From: Rhynchosporium graminicola
Lineage: Eukaryota > Ascomycota > Leotiomycetes > Helotiales > Ploettnerulaceae
Reading direction: 5' to 3'
Length of the DNA: 64,000 nt
NCBI GenBank assembly: GCA_900074885.1
Contig: FJUW01000021.1
Coordinates: 62,001-126,000 of the forward strand
The translations under genes and the position numbers were made by a program. Each line of letters starts with the position of its first letter. Position 1 is the first letter of the stretch. Shown piece after piece: positions 56,615 through 64,000 of this stretch. The notes under the pieces were generated by a model that was not told the origin of the DNA, searched no databases, and was given only the letters and a program-made list of their open reading frames with translations.

Positions 56615-59600
56615 ATACGAGTGGAGTTGTGGAGGTCGAAGTCGTGAAGGGAAGATGTGACTTGATTTATAAGCGAGTACTAGTAAATATAAAACAGAAT
56701 ATGTGGCAAGAATTGCCTTAAACTTGACAGTAAGAGACTCGATTTCGGGATCGCGACTGGGTAAACTGCCCCATTTCGTTTTCTTTGCACTTAGGCGATA
56801 ATAAGACTCATGGTCACCGTCTTGTTCCATATACACTTCAGTTATACAACAAGAAGCGTATCAGCACACCCCAGAAGTCAGACTGACCACGAGTCCAATC
56901 AGCAAATCGGCACCAAGCATAATGCTTAGTCGTGCCAGCAAACAAACATGCAAACAAACGTACCAAGGTCGAAGTACGAGATGATCTCACCCATCAAAGA
57001 AGTTACTCACTCACTTGCACTATCTCAGTCTCCACAACCCACCGTGTACCTAAGCCGAGCGTAGATCACGCAGCCGAGCGATCGACAGATGAGATGATTT
57101 TCCCAAGGGACACACACGTTGGAACAAAAAAGGATTTCATCCGTGTTGCAGCAGTACCAGGAAGCTCTAAAGCGAATCTGCCGTCGCGAATGTTTTGCCT
57201 CGCTACAGAATAGAGGTGAGCTTTATGCACATCAGGCGGTTGGTTGTTAGAGCGAGGATTTAGTGATGGAATGCACATTGTATCAAACGCATACTTGACC
57301 TTGCAGTCGGCGATAAACATTGAACAACTGCACGCGAGCGAGAAATGCTGAAGGCAAGAGAGGCAGTGAGTGGACTCGGTTAAACTTCTTTCGATGGTTA
57401 CAATACATGATGTCTTCGCAATCTCGACCTCGTGGCACCCTGGGAGTTCTCGCCAGCGTGCCGTATCGGATTTCCAGGCGGTCGAGATACAACCAGCCTC
57501 TTCCCACTAGTCTCTTCTCTCCAGAGCTTGCCTCAACTTTTCATGATGGATCGATGGAATATTTCCGAGGAAGTTGGGGAGATGCTTGACGCTCAATTTC
57601 CCAGCTTCTTGTGTGATTATCACTGACTCTGGACATGTGTTTCCTATTCGGTGACTAGAACCAGTGAATACACAAATTCTAAAGCATTGCTTTGATATTC
57701 ATCTGGTAGACATCTAGTATTCGGGCAAATACTAAACGAAAACCGTAACTTCTTTAGCATAAATACGAGAATTTCCTCAACGCGTATATTGTAATGTTGA
57801 CTCATACAGTTTTTCGATCTTGGTTCTTGAACCCTTATATATATATATATTTTTTTTTTGAGGATTTTCATTGATTGATCACTGGTCTCTTGTTGTCTTC
57901 TACTACTCTGCGCTCAAGAGAAGCGACTTGAGTGTAAAAGCTTTGTGGTTGAAAGTCGTATGTGCTTAGGACAGATTTCTTTGAGAAGAAATAGCGGCGT
58001 CCATTGTGGTGGCAACAGATTAAGCAGACCACTGCGTGAAGGAGGAGATATCGTCACACGATTGAGTACAATGTGATCTTATGTTTTAATTAGTGATAGG
58101 AATGAAGACAACCCAATCCTAGAAACTCTGATTCCTGCATCGATTCGGTTCCGCAAGAGTAGAGCCTTCGAGGCCGACTTGGTCAGGCTTTACTCTCGTG
58201 TAATGTGTGAGATGATTATTCTATCAAGTATCCGCCCCCTAAGAATTTCATCTGGTGTGATACCAACTCAATAGGGGGTGGCAGTCGAGATGGCGAAATC
58301 AACGAGGTTTCAGGATCAAGGAGGGGTGGCCTTACTATTGCACAAGTAGATATCGTTTGACAACCTTTGGAGTTCGGGATCACCCTGGTAATATCAGCAT
58401 CTTCGAGTATCTATGCTTAGTGATCCGTATGGCTTACCAATCTCCTCACTGACCGAACTATCCATGGAGAAGTCTGCTAAACTCCCATACACAGTCGTGA
58501 TGATGGGAAGTAAGACCACGTTCCAAACCATACAGTTTGCAGGCTGAGATGTGCTCTACCACATGTCTTCAATTTGTCATAAAGAAATATGCTATACATT
58601 GAGCTTCACTACAATGCTGCATTTCCGCCCAACTAGAATCCACCTTTCGTAAAGCCCATGCCAACAGACCGTATTGGAGTAAACACCCACACCCTTTTCA
58701 GCTCACATATTGTCTATATTAACGCGCATCAAGAGATAATTTGGCGTCTGATAGGGCTGGGAACAGCTTCAATGAGATCGACATGATAGGATAGAGCTCA
58801 GTTAAGAGCCTTTATAATTCCTAGTAGAACCCTGCCGTGGTGAAGCAAGGCGTCTTTAAGCGAGACCGCGTAAGCGAGGCGAAGTTGCCCGCCCAGAGAA
58901 GGGGAACATTAGCCAACCTATTATACCTCAGTCATCGCAAGCACTATGAATCATCTCGAACAGGCGAATCATACCGCGGAAACCCTCATATCCATCTTCA
59001 TGGCGGCGATATCAGCACTACCTCTAAGCAAACGCAGTAGCGTAGTACCGTCCCACGAGTATCATTTGACGGGTCCAACTTCAAAGTTGCCCAAGTGATT
59101 TTGAAATACCATGGTCTTTTTTCTATATAACCCTAGCAAAAGCTCTTTCTCTGGTAAGGCCAGTCAGCCGCAGGTAAGCACGCAGTCCAGCAGACTGAGG
59201 CGGAATCGTTCAGCTGCGAGGTCGAGCTAGGGTATCTGAAGGCTGGCTGAGATTATGAATGCAAGATCTAACTAAGAAGGAAAGATGGTGATACAACCTC
59301 CAAGAATCGATGCATTATTCGGTTTGTTCAACAAGGGTGTGTTTTTGTGTAACAGTTACACAGGACGTCTAGATCGCGGGGTAAATGCAACAACTTGTGT
59401 CTTGTAACACCAGGTTTGACTGCTGTGGATGAATACTACTATTTCAATTGTAAGACAGAAAAAGGGAGAAGATATGTCTCGGTGTGCATCTACGATCTGA
59501 GATGAAAATAATCTCGATTTCCTGAAGTTCAGAGGTCTAAAGCACGACTCACAGCAGTCTATTCCGCCTCTAGAAAGTGCTAGGTCCCGTCTTGGCAAAC

Positions 59601-60469
59601 CGGGAACTTCCGCTTATCCCGATTGGCAAGATAGCCATCCAAGCAAGGGCGGTTTCTGGAACATAGCAAGCTTATCTTCAGCTGAAGAAGAGCGATGCAT
59701 GGTTGTGTGGTCTCACAAGCTCGGTGAGAAGGAGGTGATGGTTGCAAGTAGGAATGGAGGGGTTCACAGCCCCACTGGATTGAGGCAACGGGCTGTGAAG
59801 CACATGAGACAGACGGGACAGATGAAATAGTCACCTGCTATGCACGCTACATATGTAGCTTATCACTTGGCTCCTGTCAGTTTCTGCGTGGAACATGGAG
59901 CAAAGAGACGCCAGTGACCAGACCACAGGTCGAAAATGATAGTGTAGAATACACCTACTGCTCCAAGTGATGGGGCAATCCGTACATATCACAGTTATGT
60001 AACAGCCAAGTGTGGCTTATCAGATGCATATTTTGATACCCTGTACATATCTTTGCACTTTTTCGTTATTGATGGCAGCACATGATATGTATTGAACGGA
60101 AAATCTTGAAAGGACATATATAATGCAATCGAGATTTGGAACCGGGATTATACTGGATGTGTGGCAGCACTTTGGAATATGTAGCTTGTGATCCTTACAC
60201 CTGGTTTGTAGAGGGGGGATCCAATGATGTTTGATCAGGTTAAGATGTTATTTCAGCTGAAATGGAGTAGGTGGTAAGTGCCAGTCCGTCAACTCGTGGT
60301 CTCGTCTGACAGACTGCTTTCTAGCTAGGCCTCAAGAAAATTGTGGCTGCGTGCCTACCAGGCTTGCTATCGTTCGTACTGCCCTATTGCTATATAAACT
60401 GCATGCCATTCGCTCTGAAAAAATTACTCAGTAGCTAGTCCAAGATTCTTCAAAGTCACAACTACCAAA
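56615..60469. other. Long intergenic region
   Basis: About 3.85 kb with no gene that I can support. Short frames on both strands (for example 56932-57213, 57320-57589, 59356-59834) lack motifs and splice logic. A (TA)n/poly-T tract lies at 57836-57859. Composition is normal, with no transposon ends seen. The last ~200 bp should hold the M4 protease promoter, with a TATA-like gctatataaac near 60390. Confidence 0.5.
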
Positions 60470-61937
60470 ATGGACCAAACGAACATCTCTCACACGCCTC
60501 GTAAGCACATCTGCTCCATCATCCCACCAAGTCTCCTCCTCGATATCTTAGAAGGCAACAACACTTCCCAGGAAACACGTGCCGCCGTCCAAAAGACCTA
60601 CGACCACTGCGGCAAACTCCTCGCCAAGCGTAAATCCCATTCCCATCAGGGACACCAGGGTGGTTCTAACCACAATCTAACTGCTAGCGGAGGTCAGTCA
60701 CATCGTCCACATGGACATTCTATCATCCCATCCTACGTATTTTCGGACATAGCATCGTCATCATCAGCATCTCCCTCAGAACAAGAACAAGCAGAAAGCA
60801 ACATCCAAAGCACTCAGAGAATACACAGTCTCCGAACAGCAACTGATACAAACACAAACACAGGTACAGCCGCAAACACTTCCAACGGAGCCAAAGAGAA
60901 AGCTCCTGATGCCGAAGATGGCCTGATCAGAAAGATCTACAGCTCGCAAAAGACGGCCAAGCTTCGCAAGAAGTTGCTGTACACCGAAGGTGGCGATGTC
61001 AAAGACCTCGAGACCGATACGGGTGCTCAAGAGGTTCTTGATTATTTTGGAAAGACGTTTGAGTTCTACAAGGAGGTTCTCGGACGAAATGGTATTGACG
61101 ACAAGGATTTGCAAATGATTGGGAGTTTGCATTATGATGATGTTCCGGGTCCCCCTGGAATGGACAATGCTTTCGTATGTATCTCCCTTTGCCCAAACTG
61201 GGAAATTAAAGTCAGAGCTGACGACAATGTAGTGGGATGGCGATGAAATGGCTTTCGGCGACGGAGACGGGGAGATATTCGGCAATTTCACCAAGAACAT
61301 CGATGTGATCGGTCACGAGCTCACCCACGGGGTCGTTCAGTTCACTGCAAACCTTGAGTACGAGATCCAATCTGGAGCTCTCAACGAATCTATGGCCGAC
61401 GTCTTCGGCACAATGATCAAGCAATATTTCCACCCCTCCGGCAAGCAACTCGCTAGCGACGCAGACTGGTTGATCGGCGAAGGAATTTTCCTTCCAGCCA
61501 TCACGAACGCCAAAGCTTTGCGATCCATGAAAGCTCCAGGCACAGCATACAACAACCCGAAAGTTGGAAAGGATCGTCAACCAGCTACTATGGATGGATA
61601 TGTCAAGTCCGCGAATACGGACGCTGGCGATTGGGGTGGTGTGCATATCAATTCTGGCATCCCGAATCATGCTTTCTATCTTGCGAGTGTGGCGATTGGG
61701 GGATATTCTTGGGAGAAGGCGGGGAAGGTCTGGTATGCGGCACTTCGTGATGAGAGTTTGAAGGGTATTGACACGGGAACTGCTTTCAAGGTGTTTGCGG
61801 ATCTGACGGTGGCGTATGCGAAGAAGTTGTTTGATGCGGAAGTTGAGGCTGCGGTCAAGAAGGCATGGGTTGATGTAAAGGTTTTGACGGCGACGAAGAT
61901 CCCCGCGGCTCCGAAGAAACCAAAGGAGGACCTTTGA
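60470..61937 (+). CDS. Protealysin-like neutral metalloprotease (M4, thermolysin family)
   Basis: Two exons of 705 bp each, 60470-61174 and 61233-61937, with a 58-bp intron, give 469 residues. It starts MDQTNISHTPRKHICSIIPP, the short cytosolic propeptide type of protealysin, and has no signal peptide. Between propeptide and catalytic domain lies a long Ser/Thr/Asn/Gln-rich segment (about residues 55-145) not seen in bacterial relatives. The catalytic domain shows the zinc motif HELTH (His 263, Glu 264, His 267), the third ligand in ALNESMADVFG (Glu 287), and GGVHINSGIPNHAFYL with the catalytic His about 373. The intron splits FV-W: exon 1 ends GPPGMDNAF and exon 2 starts WDGDEMAFGDGDG, as in thermolysins. 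All catalytic residues are intact. Confidence 0.93.
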
Positions 61938-62377
61938 AGGAACCTGAAGAGAAGTATTAGTGGTGAGGTGGCAAGATTTTAATGTTATTAGGGTTCTTTG
62001 TTTGATTGCTTGGGAATAATTTGCAGATATGGTTTTGTTGTAGGATCTTAGTTTTTTCAATGACAATACAGTTAGTCTCGCTTAGTCGCCTTTCAGCGCA
62101 GCGGGCCCGGTCACAGAACTGAAGGTGAAGAGTGGCTTAAAGTCCTTCATACTTAATCATGAAGCAGAGAGACTTAGAACAGACATTCACGCTGGTGTCA
62201 CGACAACTCAATGACTCCAACGCTATTTGATACCACTATATACACAAAGTATTCTTGCTCGAAAAGAAACGATCTCCTCATTCCACAAATAAACACACTG
62301 TCTATCAAACAACCCTAATAAATCTCACACCGACACTGCAAACTCAGAATGAAACATACATCCTTGCAATCGACGCT
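61938..62377. other. Intergenic region
   Basis: 440 bp between the protease stop and the interrupted ORF. It should hold the 3' UTR of the protease and the promoter of the next gene. No motif recognised. Confidence 0.55.
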
Positions 62378-63184
62378 ATGTCTACCTTCGACGCACATCA
62401 AATCGATGGACAGGCCCAAGCTTCAACCGAATCAACGACACCAGACACCCATTCGCCAGCGAAGAATATAGACGCAACCACACCTCCAAGCAGCGCATAC
62501 TGGCTTACATGTCTCAAAAACGAATGGCTCAAGATCCAAGAAAAAGAGAAAGACTCACCCCACAAATTCGAGCTCCACACCTCCCTCAAAGATCCCATCA
62601 AGATATTTTCCAAGCCTTGGACTCTAGCAAGCTATTGGAACTCCTTCGCTTGCTCAGACACTCGCGTTTTCTGGTGGATTGAGCACATCCGCTCCTACAA
62701 TACAGGCTAGATACACTGCATCCTCTGCGGCTGGGTCTATCGAGAACGCTGGCCTGCATATGGCGCCAACGCCATGCTAGCATGGCGCGATAAGCTAGCT
62801 CAACGCCGAAGAACGCAATCGCGAAATTTCCCGCGCGTCGAGGGAGCGCGAGTTTTCGCTATCAGCGTGTCACGGATCAGTGGGGTTATGAAGATTGCAG
62901 CGCAGGAATTACTTGATGAAGAGAGTATTGAGACAGATGAGGAGTTTGATGAGAGAGTGGAGCGTGAGAGAGCTTTCGCGAACAGCAACTTCCAGTACTT
63001 GGAGGCTTATAATGGTAGGTGATTGCGTTATGAGATTCTTGTGTTTAGGCTCGCGGAGGAGACTACTGGAGATGATAGTAGGGTGCAGAAGGAGCGGTGG
63101 GAAGAGTTCAAGAGACAGTCGAATGCTGTGGATGTAAGGTATATGAAGGCTAAGAAGAGGTGTCGGGTTGAGAAAGGTGTGTGA
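62378..63184 (+). pseudogene. Interrupted ORF with two in-frame stops, unknown family
   Basis: One reading frame runs from ATG 62378 to TGA 63182-63184 (about 268 codons) with no shift, broken only by TAG 62708-62710 and TGA 63020-63022. The first part (MSTFDAHQIDG...) is Ser/Thr-rich, then WLTCLKNEWLKIQEKEKDS. After the TAG the frame continues with a Cys pair in IHCILCGWVYRERWPAYGAN, then a long charged helical part with EELLDE-like acidic runs, and past the TGA, VQKERWEEFKRQSNAVDVRY. Codon use and charge pattern remain protein-like throughout, which argues that the stops are recent. TAG could come from CAG by a C-to-T change; TGA from CGA. Alternatively two introns remove the stops; no good donor/acceptor pair was found. 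The family is not recognised. Confidence 0.55.
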
Positions 63185-64000
63185 TGGCTGTTTGTGTTGG
63201 GTGTGGGAGGTTTACAACTTGTTAGTCCTCTGTCTGTACATCACAAAGATGTATCTTAGAAATGCAAATTCGTCGAGCTTTCCCCTGAAAGCCCTCCACG
63301 AATAATATAAATTGTTACGTACTAAGCCAGGTGTAGAGCTCCTGGAGTGTTGAGTGCTGAGCCGCAGTCGAATTTTAGATTTCGAAGAAGCTTATTACCA
63401 GGCTCGCTGCTTTCACTCACGCGGCAAAATGTATCATGGAAAAGGTTCATCGTGGCGGGATATCGTTTCAAGCCTCAAAGAACCTGCGTCATCACCGCCA
63501 GAGTTTCGTAATTTGATACTGCTAAATAGACAGCCATAGAGCTTTCATCTCTCAGTATTTGAAACGCCATAATCCGAGAAGCTTATTCGAGATGACAGCT
63601 TAGACCCTTGAAATAGTGGTCGAATATAGAGATGAGACTTTGATATCATTTAGCTAGACTCTCCAAATTAGTACCGTTGATCTCGCAGTCGTTTTCTGCA
63701 CTCGACCAGAATCGATCTGTATCAAAGCCAACCGAGCCATCTTTGCAGACGAAGGGGTGGCTTTCGAGCCTCTCTGATGGTTGAGAATACTATAAATCAT
63801 TGAGACTGTTGTTTTTTTGGCACTGGCACTACCCCATTATCATATGTAAAACGTCGCTCCAGAGTCGGCGGAGTCGGCGGAGATGTAACACCAAATATCG
63901 ATTACGACGAAGAAGCTAACGATCGTTGAAGCTCACGCGTGAACTCTTTGGAACATGTTCACGAGCGGCAGAATTTTGTGATGTCTGTCCTCAGAAATCT
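63185..64000. other. Intergenic region at the window edge
   Basis: About 815 bp. A short frame at 63354-63539 has no motif. Nothing else can be supported. Confidence 0.5.

Noticed and set aside
56150..56836. 228-codon minus-strand open frame
   Set aside because: Antisense to exon 5 of the M24-like gene; its Pro/Leu/Ser-rich content is the mirror of that exon.
61212..62066. 284-codon minus-strand open frame
   Set aside because: Antisense shadow of the M4 protease catalytic domain; no motif of its own.

Overview
This window looks like a chromosome segment of a filamentous ascomycete (Pezizomycotina). The evidence is short GT-AG introns of about 45-110 bp inside conserved fungal genes, a BLI-3 family protein, a fungal-type secreted RNase T2 with a Ser/Thr linker, an ATG22 permease, and a large AT-rich island of transposons with damage typical of repeat-induced point mutation (RIP). 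A Leotiomycete is my guess for the class, from overall gene style only.

Layout. (1) 1-8694: the C-terminal part of histidinol-phosphate aminotransferase (cut by the window edge), a solo LTR, a zinc-knuckle protein with a possibly fused small gene downstream, and the AP-2 sigma clathrin adaptor subunit. (2) 8695-19774: gene-poor ground with two clearly decayed genes, a homeodomain protein and an NAD-dependent epimerase/reductase, and a pyrimidine-rich stretch that may be a third relic. (3) 19775-22667: a carboxymuconolactone-decarboxylase-like protein convergent with an ATG22-type permease that carries an apparent one-base frameshift near its C terminus. (4) 23060-44215: a 21 kb AT-rich, RIP-degraded island. 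It holds a Helitron whose Rep/helicase gene is broken by a solo LTR and by a short non-autonomous LTR element with internal repeats. To its right lies a Ty3/Gypsy element (minus strand) whose integrase is split by a second Ty3/Gypsy element (plus strand). Four insertions have exactly matching 5-bp target duplications, so much of the insertion order can be read directly. The outer Gypsy also has a degraded antisense frame between its chromodomain and 3' LTR. (5) 44216-64000: gene-bearing chromosome again, with a secreted RNase T2, an F-box-like protein, BLI-3, a secreted M24-fold peptidase, a protealysin-like M4 metalloprotease and an ORF broken by two in-frame stops.

The genes do not form an obvious pathway; most are independent housekeeping or secreted functions. 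The most informative part is the transposon nest, which records repeated insertion into an inactivated region. No RNA genes or CRISPR arrays were recognised. All exon structures were derived by eye from splice signals and family alignment from memory, without searches.
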